17,134 nucleotides of DNA, taken from contig URCM01000072.1 in the NCBI GenBank assembly GCA_900546355.1, positions 1 through 17,134 on the forward strand. Reading direction: 5' to 3'. This DNA comes from an uncultured Bacteroides sp. GTDB taxonomy: Bacteria > Bacteroidota > Bacteroidia > Bacteroidales > Bacteroidaceae. Below are positions 7,502 to 15,054 of this stretch, piece after piece. The stretch's first letter is position 1, and each line of letters opens with the position of its first letter. A model generated the notes under the pieces. It had not been told where the DNA came from. It saw nothing but the letters and a program-made list of their open reading frames with translations, and searched no databases. Made by a program: the position numbers and the translations under genes.

Positions 7502-7732
7502 CCGGACTCTTTATAGCATACCTGCTGTGGCTTCGGTATTACCGTCCCTCTGCGCAAATATGTCAGGCAAGAAGCCGTTTCCACCCGTAAAGCAATGTCA
7601 AGCTTCTTCCTTATTTATTATACCTTGCATGACTCGCTCCAGAATCATGCCTTATGGATAGGCTTTCTCGTCTGCCTGGCTTTGCGAATCATCGTACAGG
7701 CACTATTGATAGCACGAAAAGACATCGGTTAA
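7489..7732 (+). pseudogene. decayed MATE-type efflux transporter fragment
   Basis: Two pieces of one membrane protein survive in different frames. The first, 7489-7590, reads LAQYAGLFIAYLLWLRYYRP then drifts to a stop, like the mid-protein QYxGL...LRYY segment of Bacteroidota MATE transporters. The second, ending at TAA 7730-7732, reads MSSFFLIYYTLHDSLQNHAL then WIGFLVCLALRIIVQALLIA, like the C-terminal helices. The intervening helices and the N-terminal half are absent, and a frameshift separates the pieces. MATE is inferred from these short motifs; another polytopic exporter is possible. Confidence 0.5.
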
Positions 7733-7840
7733 AACCTGTTGGAGAGACAGACGTATCTAAGAATCAGGACATGTGACTTTTTATCACCTCTTCGTGACGA
7801 ACCGTTACCCCTGCTTTTACCATCGATACAAGATAATCTT

Positions 7841-7848
7841 TACTTTTG
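7841..7848 (+). promoter_or_regulatory. Bacteroidota-type -7 box for the 58-aa peptide gene
   Basis: TACTTTTG matches TAnnTTTG exactly. It would start transcription near 7854, about 22 nt before the ATG at 7877. A TTTTA stretch at 7814-7818 is the nearest -33 candidate and is imperfect. Confidence 0.5.
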
Positions 7849-7876
7849 CCCAGTAAAAAAACAAATTTATAAAGCG

Positions 7877-8053
7877 ATGAAAAAGGAATATACTAAACCA
7901 ACAATGAAAGTAATGGAATTGACGTACAATGATGTAATATGCGCCAGCAATTTATGCATCAGAATTGAGCAAAACGGAACATCAAGCAGTACGCACGTAG
8001 AAAGCTTCAGACCAGGAAGCCTTGAGTGGAAAAATACATGGAACAATAAATAA
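7877..8053 (+). CDS. 58-aa small protein, MKKxYxKPxMxVxEL type
   Basis: The ATG at 7877 gives 58 residues; the frame can be opened upstream only from a TTG, and the extra residues there are unlike protein. It begins MKKEYTKPTMKVMELTYNDV, followed by ICAS, and ends polar (GSLEWKNTWNNK). Short proteins with this MKKxYxKPxMxVxEL...xCAS opening are frequent in Bacteroides, often beside secreted or lipoprotein genes; their function is not known to me. No signal peptide or membrane helix is present. Layout (conserved N-terminal half, variable polar tail) is leader-core-like, so it is a possible peptide precursor, but no dedicated modifying enzyme lies next to it. The lipoprotein gene follows after 12 nt, so the two form a transcription unit. 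Confidence 0.75.
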   Translation: MKKEYTKPTMKVMELTYNDVICASNLCIRIEQNGTSSSTHVESFRPGSLEWKNTWNNK

Positions 8054-8065
8054 CTAAAAACACAC

Positions 8066-9301
8066 ATGAAAACAATGAAACCGACATTTATAATGGGCAT
8101 GTTGGCAATATGCATGGGAATGATGTCTTGCCAAGATGACGAAGATACAAATATATCAACGATAAAACCCGGCACCTATTCTGCCGACATCATAGTAAAT
8201 TCAGAAAGTGGCTCTACAAATTATTCGCGAGGCATTGACGTAGAAAATGGAATATTTACTTCCACATATGAACAAGAGTATATTTATCTACATCATGTCA
8301 ATGCAGATGGCAACGAGGAAATTGGTGAAGCCCTATATATTCCAATGAGAAAAGATTGTGGAGAAGACAAATGCTTTAAGATTCAAGTCACCAAGAACGA
8401 TGATAGTACATATACTATTAGTACTGAAGATAAAACAGGCACCCCCCAATCCATGACCATAAACGCAAACGAGCAAATTTATTTCTCTACAATGAAGGAT
8501 CAAAAATGGAAGACCGAAACTTTTACAAACCAACCACCGATAGATGATATCACCACAATCATCAAACAACCAGAAAAAAAAGAAGAAGAAGAAGAGATCA
8601 AAGAGATCAAAAGCCGAGAAATATTAAGAAGTGGATTGTACACCGGAGATGGCTTACTCGGGCTGATGACAGGGGACACACAATACATTGATTTAACCAG
8701 ACACGTTACGGGATTCAAGATCCACATTCTGTTTACAGATGCAAATGTAGCTGAAAACGAAAACCATATAATAGACTTAGATGAATGGCACAACGCATTC
8801 AACGCATTAGGTGAAGACGTAAATCCCGAAGATTTCAACATCAAAATTTATTTTGGTCCTAATTTTGCCCAATATTATGATATTTTAAAGAATAATAGTG
8901 AAGGTTTTGGTTATTATGCTTCCAATAATCAAAAGTATGTCCCATTCGAAAAAGTTGACCAAACAATTACTAATATAACCTATACAGGATACGGATACAA
9001 TACAACATATACTCTATTATCTCCGCTTTTCAAAACATCATTGAACAACGAGGAGGAATACGAGAAATACCAATTCCGTATCTATATGTGTATCCAATAT
9101 AATGGAAAAGAATTTTATACTAAAATCTACCCTAAGAACTTGACAATGAATATCAATACTATCCATCACATAATATTGGCATTTGATGTTCATGACTTGA
9201 TACCTATTGTAACGGGAAAAGGAGGAACTTATTCAACTCGCTCTTCTTCCTCAACTTTCCAAAAGATTGACATTAAACCCATCAAAGTAATCTGCAATTA
9301 A
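8066..9301 (+). CDS. surface/periplasmic lipoprotein, possibly fimbrillin-like
   Basis: 411 residues. The N-terminus has a short hydrophobic stretch ending in the lipobox GMMSC, with Cys22 the expected lipidation site, then an acidic start (QDDEDTN) typical of exported Bacteroides lipoproteins. Two probable beta-rich regions (about 30-160 and 187-411) are joined by a charged linker near 170-186 (EKKEEEEEIKEIKS). The last region has an INTIHHIILAFDVHDLI segment that recalls the final strands of fimbrillin-type proteins, but I see no decisive motif. ATG at 8066 is used; an ATG three codons later is equally possible. Base composition is visibly more AT-rich than the flanking genes, which suggests transfer. 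It shares a unit with the 58-aa gene. Confidence 0.75.
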   Translation: MKTMKPTFIMGMLAICMGMMSCQDDEDTNISTIKPGTYSADIIVNSESGSTNYSRGIDVENGIFTSTYEQEYIYLHHVNADGNEEIGEALYIPMRKDCGEDKCFKIQVTKNDDSTYTISTEDKTGTPQSMTINANEQIYFSTMKDQKWKTETFTNQPPIDDITTIIKQPEKKEEEEEIKEIKSREILRSGLYTGDGLLGLMTGDTQYIDLTRHVTGFKIHILFTDANVAENENHIIDLDEWHNAFNALGEDVNPEDFNIKIYFGPNFAQYYDILKNNSEGFGYYASNNQKYVPFEKVDQTITNITYTGYGYNTTYTLLSPLFKTSLNNEEEYEKYQFRIYMCIQYNGKEFYTKIYPKNLTMNINTIHHIILAFDVHDLIPIVTGKGGTYSTRSSSSTFQKIDIKPIKVICN

Positions 9302-9316
9302 TTCTTTTTAATTTCG

Positions 9317-9365
9317 CTGATAAAATAAATTATGCCGGGCGGCTTAAACTGTCCGGCATTATCAG
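9317..9365 (+). terminator. stem-loop between the lipoprotein and pqqD-like genes
   Basis: ATGCCGG (9332-9338) pairs with CCGGCAT (9353-9359), and CTGATAA (9317-9323) can pair with TTATCAG (9359-9365) as an outer stem apart from one shared base. No U run follows on the + strand, so it is more likely an attenuator, RNA-stabilising stem or inefficient terminator. Confidence 0.4.
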
Positions 9366-9383
9366 CATAAAAACACCACCTTT

Positions 9384-9668
9384 ATGATAAAAGCAACCTT
9401 AAAGAAAGACTTCCTGATACGCAACATCGCCGGCGAAAATGTACTGATAGGCTGCGGCGAACAAGTGAACTTCTCGAAGATGCTGATACTGAACGATACA
9501 GCTACCAGCCTCGTCAGCAAACTGCAACAAAAAAACGGTGCCACTTCCGAAGAACTGGCACAACATCTCACCGAAGAATACAACGTGGACTACGAGGCAG
9601 CCCTTGCCGATGTGGAAGAACTACTCAAACAACTGGAGGAACTCGGCGTAATCGGAATAAGTTTGTAA
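9384..9668 (+). CDS. PqqD-like protein (RiPP recognition element fold)
   Basis: 94 residues. The pattern LNDTATSLVSKLQQKNGATS then EELAQHLTEEYNVDYEAAL and DVEELLKQLEELGVI is the PqqD family layout: LN-x-TA, a short helix, EYxVDxEEAxxDVxxxLxxLxxxGxI, and an N-terminal beta part (about 5-35). PqqD-like domains bind the leader of ribosomally made peptides and present it to modifying enzymes; some Bacteroidota versions occur in exopolysaccharide or exosortase-type loci instead. Here it lies 82 nt after the lipoprotein gene and ends 120 nt before the convergent peptidase-ABC exporter. No radical SAM, ATP-grasp or cyclase partner is in view. Confidence 0.85.
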   Translation: MIKATLKKDFLIRNIAGENVLIGCGEQVNFSKMLILNDTATSLVSKLQQKNGATSEELAQHLTEEYNVDYEAALADVEELLKQLEELGVIGISL

Positions 9669-9688
9669 GTTTGGAAACACAGATTAAC

Positions 9689-9715
9689 GCGGATTTCCGC
9701 AGATAATCATTTTTT
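9689..9715 (+). terminator. weak terminator after the pqqD-like gene
   Basis: GCGGA-TT-TCCGC (9689-9700) followed by a T6 run at 9710-9715. The stem is short and the T run is displaced by 9 nt, so this is tentative. The rest of the 120-bp gap to the convergent exporter gene shows nothing further. Confidence 0.3.
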
Positions 9716-9788
9716 AAGTTACTTATCCGCATAACACAATATACAGGAAAATGCACAAATCCATACCGCGCAAAGTATAAATAAAGGC

Positions 9789-11840
9789 TCAAACATCAAG
9801 CCGCAACACCGCATCACACCGCTCTGCTACCGCAGTGTGATGCGTGACGAAAATAAAGGTCTTCCCTGCGCAATGCTTCTTCAGATTCTCCAGCAACCTT
9901 AGTTCGGTATCCGCATCCAAAGCCGAGGTTGCTTCATCGAAAAGCAAAATAAAAGCAGGACGCAGCAGAGCACGGGCAATAGCAATGCGCTGTGCCTGCC
10001 CTTCACTCAGCCCACTTCCCTGTTCGCCTACAAGTGTGTCCATACCCGAAGGCAAGTCAAATACAAATCCAGCCACCGCTGTATGCAAGGCACGGACCAT
10101 ATCCTCTTCCGTAGCTTCAGGATTACCCATCAGCAGATTGTCACGTATAGTCCCGCTAAACAACGTATTCCCCTGAGGAACATAAGTAAAATTACAGCGG
10201 GTTTCAGCCGAGACTTCCACTTCCCAATCAGTTGTGCACAAACGGATATTGCCCGACTGCGGCACAGCAAAAGCCAACAGCAGACGTACCAATGTAGTCT
10301 TTCCCCTTCCGGTCTCTCCCATCACTGCTACCCGGCTTCCAGCCTGAAAGCAATAAGAAAACTGTCGGAAGACCAATGCTTCTCCTTTATCATATCCGAA
10401 ATCTATTTTATCGACCACCACGTCCGGTGTTGTCGGGGAAAGCACCTGGGCAGCTTCACGCTCCTGCGGCAATGCTTCCAGTTCACGCAGGCGGTCGATA
10501 GAAGCAAATACCTCTACCCAAGAAGGCAACATACGTGCCATATCAAGAATAGGACGTTGCACCTTCCCTACCAGCTGCAAGAAAGCCGCCATGGTGCCAA
10601 AGGTTATCAATCCCTGGTGCAAATGTACAGTTCCCCATACAAAAGCAATCAGATACCCCACAGCAAACGCCGCCGATACACAGGTGCGTGTCAAGATGGA
10701 AAAACGAGTGCGTTGCATCAGCCGTGCCTGCAACGTTTTCTGCTGCCTGTCCAGCTTCCCGATGTAACGGTCGTTCTGTTCCAATGCCTTGATTACCGAA
10801 CGCAGTTGCAGGCTTTCCTGGATAATCGACTGAATCCGGCTGTCACTCTTCCTTATTTTGCTGGTATAACGGTACATACGCTTCAGATAAAACCTTCCTA
10901 TCCACAAAAACAACGGAAAAACGCCCACTACCACCCAAGGCAGCCGCGCATCTAAAAAACAGAAAAAGACAAAGGCAGCCAGCAGTTGCATCCCTGTTAC
11001 CACAAACGAAGGCAACGAAACCGTAAGCATGCCTACAACCGATGAGACATCCTTTTCTATCCGGTTCATGACATCGCCCGTATGAAACTGCTCCATGGCG
11101 TTCCACTGGCTTTGCAGCAACCGTGCGAACAAGCGGTGCCTCAACCTGTTTCCCACCCCTACCTGCATACCGACACTCATCCAATTGTCTATACCATCGC
11201 ACACCAACTGCAGCACAACCAACCCAGCCAGCAGCGCAATGCCTACCCCCCAACTGCCTTCCATTGTTCCGGTAGCTGCGTCAATCACCCACTTCGACAC
11301 TCCGATAAAACCCAGCGAAAGACTTACCGATAATAATCCAAGCAGACAATATCCCACAATCTTCTTCCGGAAACCACAAGAAACCCGTTTCAGGTATGCC
11401 AGCCCGCCACGGACACCATGTACAGCATTTTTCACCTTCATCCATATCCTCCAGCCTGACGAATACATCCGCCATACCCTGCCCGATGCCGGATAACTTC
11501 TCCCTTTCCGGATAAAAACGACAGCCATGCCCAATACATCTTTCACGTAAGCATACTCAGCACTTCCGGCATTCCCATCCCCTTGCAATACCAAACGGTC
11601 TGCCTGTCTGGCTATGATACGATGCAAGACGATGTATCCATTTTTATCCTCACGTACTAAAACAACAACACCCGGCGTCAATTCGTCGGGTGTACAACTT
11701 ACCAAGGTTACACTGTCTCTGCCATCAGCCAGAAAAGGACGCATGCTTTGTCCTCGCACCGGAATCGTCACTTGACGTCCTTCCTTCAACAAGGCTGCCA
11801 CTTCCCGAAACAGTACCTCATTTGCAAAATATTTCTTCAT
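9789..11840 (-). CDS. S26-type serine peptidase domain fused to an ABC exporter
   Basis: 683 residues in two parts. Residues about 1-115 are an S24/S26 signal-peptidase-like domain: the nucleophile Ser32 in GQSMRPFL, a GD-like strand, and His73 in VLHRII in place of the bacterial Lys, giving a Ser-His dyad as in SipW/ER-type signal peptidases. Residues about 155-435 are a six-helix ABC exporter membrane domain. Residues about 470-683 are the ATPase, with Walker A GETGRGKTT (508-516), Q loop YVPQG, signature LSEGQ (611-615), Walker B ILLFDE (631-636) and switch His667; all are intact. The arrangement is analogous to peptidase-containing exporters that carry a C39 domain, but with a different protease. 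Its ATG overlaps the stop of the HTH-repeat gene (TGATG), so translation is probably coupled. Substrate unknown; a neighbouring PqqD-like gene favours a peptide. Confidence 0.9.
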   Translation of the reverse strand: MKKYFANEVLFREVAALLKEGRQVTIPVRGQSMRPFLADGRDSVTLVSCTPDELTPGVVVLVREDKNGYIVLHRIIARQADRLVLQGDGNAGSAEYAYVKDVLGMAVVFIRKGRSYPASGRVWRMYSSGWRIWMKVKNAVHGVRGGLAYLKRVSCGFRKKIVGYCLLGLLSVSLSLGFIGVSKWVIDAATGTMEGSWGVGIALLAGLVVLQLVCDGIDNWMSVGMQVGVGNRLRHRLFARLLQSQWNAMEQFHTGDVMNRIEKDVSSVVGMLTVSLPSFVVTGMQLLAAFVFFCFLDARLPWVVVGVFPLFLWIGRFYLKRMYRYTSKIRKSDSRIQSIIQESLQLRSVIKALEQNDRYIGKLDRQQKTLQARLMQRTRFSILTRTCVSAAFAVGYLIAFVWGTVHLHQGLITFGTMAAFLQLVGKVQRPILDMARMLPSWVEVFASIDRLRELEALPQEREAAQVLSPTTPDVVVDKIDFGYDKGEALVFRQFSYCFQAGSRVAVMGETGRGKTTLVRLLLAFAVPQSGNIRLCTTDWEVEVSAETRCNFTYVPQGNTLFSGTIRDNLLMGNPEATEEDMVRALHTAVAGFVFDLPSGMDTLVGEQGSGLSEGQAQRIAIARALLRPAFILLFDEATSALDADTELRLLENLKKHCAGKTFIFVTHHTAVAERCDAVLRLDV

Positions 11841-13078
11841 CAGTCTGTCTTTTTCTTTGCCACAATCGCTTCATGCCGCTGTTTGGCTTCCGGGCAATTA
11901 CGTCTCACATATCCTCCCAAACTATTATATACCAATCCCAACCGTTTGGCTATCGACTTCAGTTCCTCACCTGTCGTTTCATACAGGCGCACGGCTTCCG
12001 CATATTTCTCGGCAGCCTGCCGGGATACTGTTTTCCCGTTTGCAGCCTTCATCATCCCTAACCTCTTCGACAGTTCCGGCTCATGTTCTTTCAGATACAT
12101 CCGAAACGTGTCCGGATGCAACCCGAACTCCGCGGCCACCTTGGCTACCTGTCTGGGATTGGCTTTCAAACTGTCAATGGCATCGGCATATTTGGCGGAA
12201 GTCGATTTCAGGTAACGTTTGGTAATACTCAAATCAATATCATCCCGGTCTTTTCCCGCAGCCGACATTCCCCTCCGTTCCAACATCAAATCCCGGTGCC
12301 ATGTACGCAGGTAATAACGGAAGCCTTCCAACGGAACTCCCGTCCGCTGCACAATATCCTTTACAATGAGATTCGTGTTCCGGTACAGTTCCAAAGCTTC
12401 CCGATACCTTTCCACTGTTTCCGGATCAGGAACGTGTTTCCGGCCGTTACCGGATATGTGTCCGATTTTTTTCTTACCTTTCTTCGCCCGCTCACGTTCG
12501 GAAAAACGTTTTTCTATCACCTCTTTATGATAAAAGCGCAGATGCTGGCTCAGTCCGCCTATGGATACACCACAAAACTCTGCCACTTCGGATATCGTCA
12601 TATCCGTAGTCTTATACATCTCTACCGCCCGCGTATAGACTTCCGCACATTGGCGCCGCACACCACGACAGGCATTATCTGCTATTCCCAGCCGTAACTT
12701 TGCCTTTTCCCTCCGTTCCAGCACATCCGGATAATGCAGGCGCAGAAAATTGCCCAGTCCCGTAGCAGTAACACCAAACATACGGGCTATTTCCGAAATA
12801 CTCAACCTGATATACGACAGGTTATCACAGGCTTCTACCGCTTCCTTATATTTAAGATGAGCTTCCGGCCGTTGCCCACGTTTCGGACGAAGCTTTACCG
12901 AACATTCCATGCCTTCCATGCCATAACGCTTCAGCAATAAATCCCTATGATGCCTGCCCAGATAAGCCCGGAAGCCAGCTACTTCCACATTACATGCTTT
13001 GGCTATCTGCACCGTAGACAAGTCGGTCTCGGCATACAGCCGAATAGCTTCCTGATATTTCTGATGGATGGATGCCAT
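11840..13078 (-). CDS. protein of six tandem helix-turn-helix repeats
   Basis: 412 residues from the ATG at 13078. A longer reading to 13123 uses TTG and would translate the adjacent DNA repeat, so it is rejected. The protein is six copies of a roughly 47-residue module starting near 7, 76, 147, 224, 296 and 358. Each runs KYxEAxxLYxxT-(4)-ixxIAxxxGVxxxGfxxYLRxxHxdllxkR, a predicted helix-turn-helix followed by a basic helix. Spacers, especially 190-223, are very Lys/Arg-rich. No enzyme domain is seen. It should bind DNA or RNA along an extended site; whether it regulates this locus or has another role cannot be told. It overlaps the exporter gene by 1 nt and lies downstream of the OmpA-like gene. 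Confidence 0.8.
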   Translation of the reverse strand: MASIHQKYQEAIRLYAETDLSTVQIAKACNVEVAGFRAYLGRHHRDLLLKRYGMEGMECSVKLRPKRGQRPEAHLKYKEAVEACDNLSYIRLSISEIARMFGVTATGLGNFLRLHYPDVLERREKAKLRLGIADNACRGVRRQCAEVYTRAVEMYKTTDMTISEVAEFCGVSIGGLSQHLRFYHKEVIEKRFSERERAKKGKKKIGHISGNGRKHVPDPETVERYREALELYRNTNLIVKDIVQRTGVPLEGFRYYLRTWHRDLMLERRGMSAAGKDRDDIDLSITKRYLKSTSAKYADAIDSLKANPRQVAKVAAEFGLHPDTFRMYLKEHEPELSKRLGMMKAANGKTVSRQAAEKYAEAVRLYETTGEELKSIAKRLGLVYNSLGGYVRRNCPEAKQRHEAIVAKKKTD

Positions 13079-13095
13079 AATCGTTTTTGAAGACA

Positions 13096-13187
13096 ACAAG
13101 GTGACAAGTTGGCGAGGTGACAAGGCTTAAAAAAAACTTTAACCAAACGATTCAGGACCTTGTCACTTCACCACCTCGTCACCTTGT
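13096..13187. repeat. 30-bp inverted repeat between the OmpA-like and HTH-repeat genes
   Basis: Arms 13096-13125 and 13158-13187 match at 26 of 30 positions, with a 32-nt spacer. Each arm is built from ACAAGGTGAC/GTGACAAGG units. The structure starts 3 nt beyond the OmpA-like stop and ends 17 nt before the HTH-repeat ATG. A run of eight A/T sits in the loop rather than after the stem, so it is not a standard terminator. It may reduce or tune read-through within the operon. The same motif recurs at 15036-15052. Confidence 0.8.
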
Positions 13188-13190
13188 CAC

Positions 13191-14954
13191 TTATTTATCA
13201 ATCACGCAATGAATCCGTACTTTTACGCAGCGGTTCAGTTTTGCGTTCAGCCCTTGCGTACTCTTATCATTTACCGTAACAATCGGGTCGGTCAACGCAT
13301 TGATAGAGAAATCATTGTTTGATACATTCTTAAACATTGCGTTACCTCTCAACCATTTGATAACCGTATATGCACGATTATATGCCAACGTCTTATTACG
13401 TTCCAGTCCGATATTCTCGGCATTTTCGCCGACATAATTATCCTGACTGGTAGCCAGCCCTTCTGCCTGCACATACAGGATACGGCCTTTCTGCAAGATA
13501 TCATTCAGTTCCTTCACTGTAGCCTCATCTGCAGCCTGTGCCACGTATCCACCATTACCTTCAATAGCCGCATAGACATCAGCAAAGCTATACAAAGAAG
13601 CATCGGCACTGGTCTTCATGTTTTTCTTCACCATATCCAGACCACGGTGAGTATTCAGGCCGTAAGAAGTACTTTCACGGTAATTGTCATCCGACAACAG
13701 ACTCTGTGTGGTAGTTTCCTTATCTACACGATAATACCAAGTCTTTCCACCTTCGTAAATCGGTGCATAATAGTAATCCATCTTCTCTTCGAATGCACGC
13801 ATACTGCCAGCATCCATCGGTAATGAAATCGGCTCGGAAGACATTTCGTATCCACGGGCTACCCCTTCTGCCGGTTTACACAGGTTTGCCTTTTCGGTAG
13901 CTATATCCACCGTAGCCAAAGAAACCAGCGAACCACCTGATGCCAACAGCCGGTCTACAGCTTCTGCATTCTTGAATCCTTTCTGTGTAAAGATACCCGA
14001 TGCCAGATAATCGATAGCATTTACCGGAGCATCTGCTACGATAGGCGCATCGTCGCGTCCCGAATAGTTGTTCGGGAAGAATACATAAAATTCCAGTGTC
14101 TTGTATTCGGGGCATTCCTGTACCACCGGTGCCGGCATATATGTATTGTTGATATATACCGGACTTTGGCACGGTACACATCTGTCCCAATGGCGTTTCT
14201 TGAAATAATAAGTCACGCCGACACTCAGACCGATATTCGAATCCCACCACTTGCTATTTTCTCCATTTGCCTTCAGGGTTATGCCGTCGAAGTTGGTCTG
14301 GAACAGAATAGCATGCGCCTTTACATCCAGCGAAATGTTTTTCTTCTTGTTGAAGAAACGGCTGTACTGCAATTCGAAATGACCGCTCCATTCATTGCGT
14401 TGCGCATCAATGTCACGGTGATGCAAGGCACCGATACCTACCGAAGCGATAAACTGGTTCATCAGCCGGTCCGACTCCTTACCCTCGTATCCTTTGATAA
14501 GACGGGACAAGTTAAACATCGCATTGATGTTCAAGTCCCACCACTTGTTTTTCGATTTCCAGTAAAGCGAACCATCCGATGCTGTCATCGGATCACCATA
14601 GGTAAAATACGTTTCCTCTTTGCTATACCCTTTCGAATTGGACAGTCCGAACTGGATTTTCGCACCGATTCCAGGTGTAAACCATTTACCGATACCGACA
14701 TTGAAATCCGGAGAAAGCAATCCGTTAAAGTCACCTACACTTCCATAGTCGCCCGCATAGGCATGACCTCCAAAGTCTCCCAAGATGAACCAGTTATCCC
14801 AAAACCGGTTAGTCACAATGCGATATTCATCATCAGTAGGTTGAGGCTGCACCACCTCTTCACTGACCAGCGTATCGCTTACCACAGTCTGTGCATGGAT
14901 GCTACTGCTGATAGCCAACAGCAACATCCCGAATCCCATTACAAGTTTTTTCAT
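13191..14954 (-). CDS. outer-membrane beta-barrel protein with divergent OmpA-type C-terminus
   Basis: 587 residues. Signal peptide 1-21 (MKKLVMGFGMLLLAISSSIHA, cut before Gln22). Residues about 45-253 are alternating aromatic strands (WDNWFILGDFGG, GVTYYFKKRH) expected of an outer-membrane barrel, followed by a CVPC pair at 259 and 262. The C-terminal part (about 480-587) has LAYNRAYTVIKWL and NAKLNRCVKVRI, which correspond to the RAxxVxxyL and NRRVxI signatures of the OmpA peptidoglycan-binding domain, though the second Arg of NRR is Cys, so binding may be weakened. The role would be an envelope anchor or porin. It starts about 100 bp after the nucleotidyltransferase gene; stem-loop repeats flank it on both sides, so it may be expressed at its own level. 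Confidence 0.8.
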   Translation of the reverse strand: MKKLVMGFGMLLLAISSSIHAQTVVSDTLVSEEVVQPQPTDDEYRIVTNRFWDNWFILGDFGGHAYAGDYGSVGDFNGLLSPDFNVGIGKWFTPGIGAKIQFGLSNSKGYSKEETYFTYGDPMTASDGSLYWKSKNKWWDLNINAMFNLSRLIKGYEGKESDRLMNQFIASVGIGALHHRDIDAQRNEWSGHFELQYSRFFNKKKNISLDVKAHAILFQTNFDGITLKANGENSKWWDSNIGLSVGVTYYFKKRHWDRCVPCQSPVYINNTYMPAPVVQECPEYKTLEFYVFFPNNYSGRDDAPIVADAPVNAIDYLASGIFTQKGFKNAEAVDRLLASGGSLVSLATVDIATEKANLCKPAEGVARGYEMSSEPISLPMDAGSMRAFEEKMDYYYAPIYEGGKTWYYRVDKETTTQSLLSDDNYRESTSYGLNTHRGLDMVKKNMKTSADASLYSFADVYAAIEGNGGYVAQAADEATVKELNDILQKGRILYVQAEGLATSQDNYVGENAENIGLERNKTLAYNRAYTVIKWLRGNAMFKNVSNNDFSINALTDPIVTVNDKSTQGLNAKLNRCVKVRIHCVIDK

Positions 14955-15000
14955 TTTACTTAAATATTAAATGGTTGATAATTCTTATTCTTAGGGATCA

Positions 15001-15054
15001 AGTTAACAAGACAACAAGGGAGCAAGGCTCAGAAACCTTGTCAACTCGCCAACT
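15001..15054. repeat. inverted-repeat element downstream of the nucleotidyltransferase gene
   Basis: 15001-15019 and 15036-15054 are partly complementary (13 of 19), with an inner hairpin CAAGG (15023-15027)/CCTTG (15036-15040). The 17 bases 15052-15036 on the minus strand (TTGGCGAGTTGACAAGG) match 13109-13125 on the plus strand at 16 of 17. Both elements therefore belong to one repeat family placed after consecutive genes. Confidence 0.65.

Noticed and set aside
7042..7584. Minus-strand reading of 180 codons across the repeat region
   Set aside because: It crosses the 23-bp tandem array and the dispersed repeat, has no domain-like pattern, and the opposite strand holds the recognisable MATE remnant.
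7739..7876. Upstream extension of the 58-aa peptide
   Set aside because: Starts at TTG, covers the promoter-like -7 box and is unlike protein; the MKKEYTKP opening is the family-typical N-terminus.
13079..13123. N-terminal extension of the HTH-repeat protein (MSPRQLVTLLSSKTI)
   Set aside because: It would start at TTG and translate one arm of the inverted repeat; the ATG at 13078 directly precedes the first repeat module.
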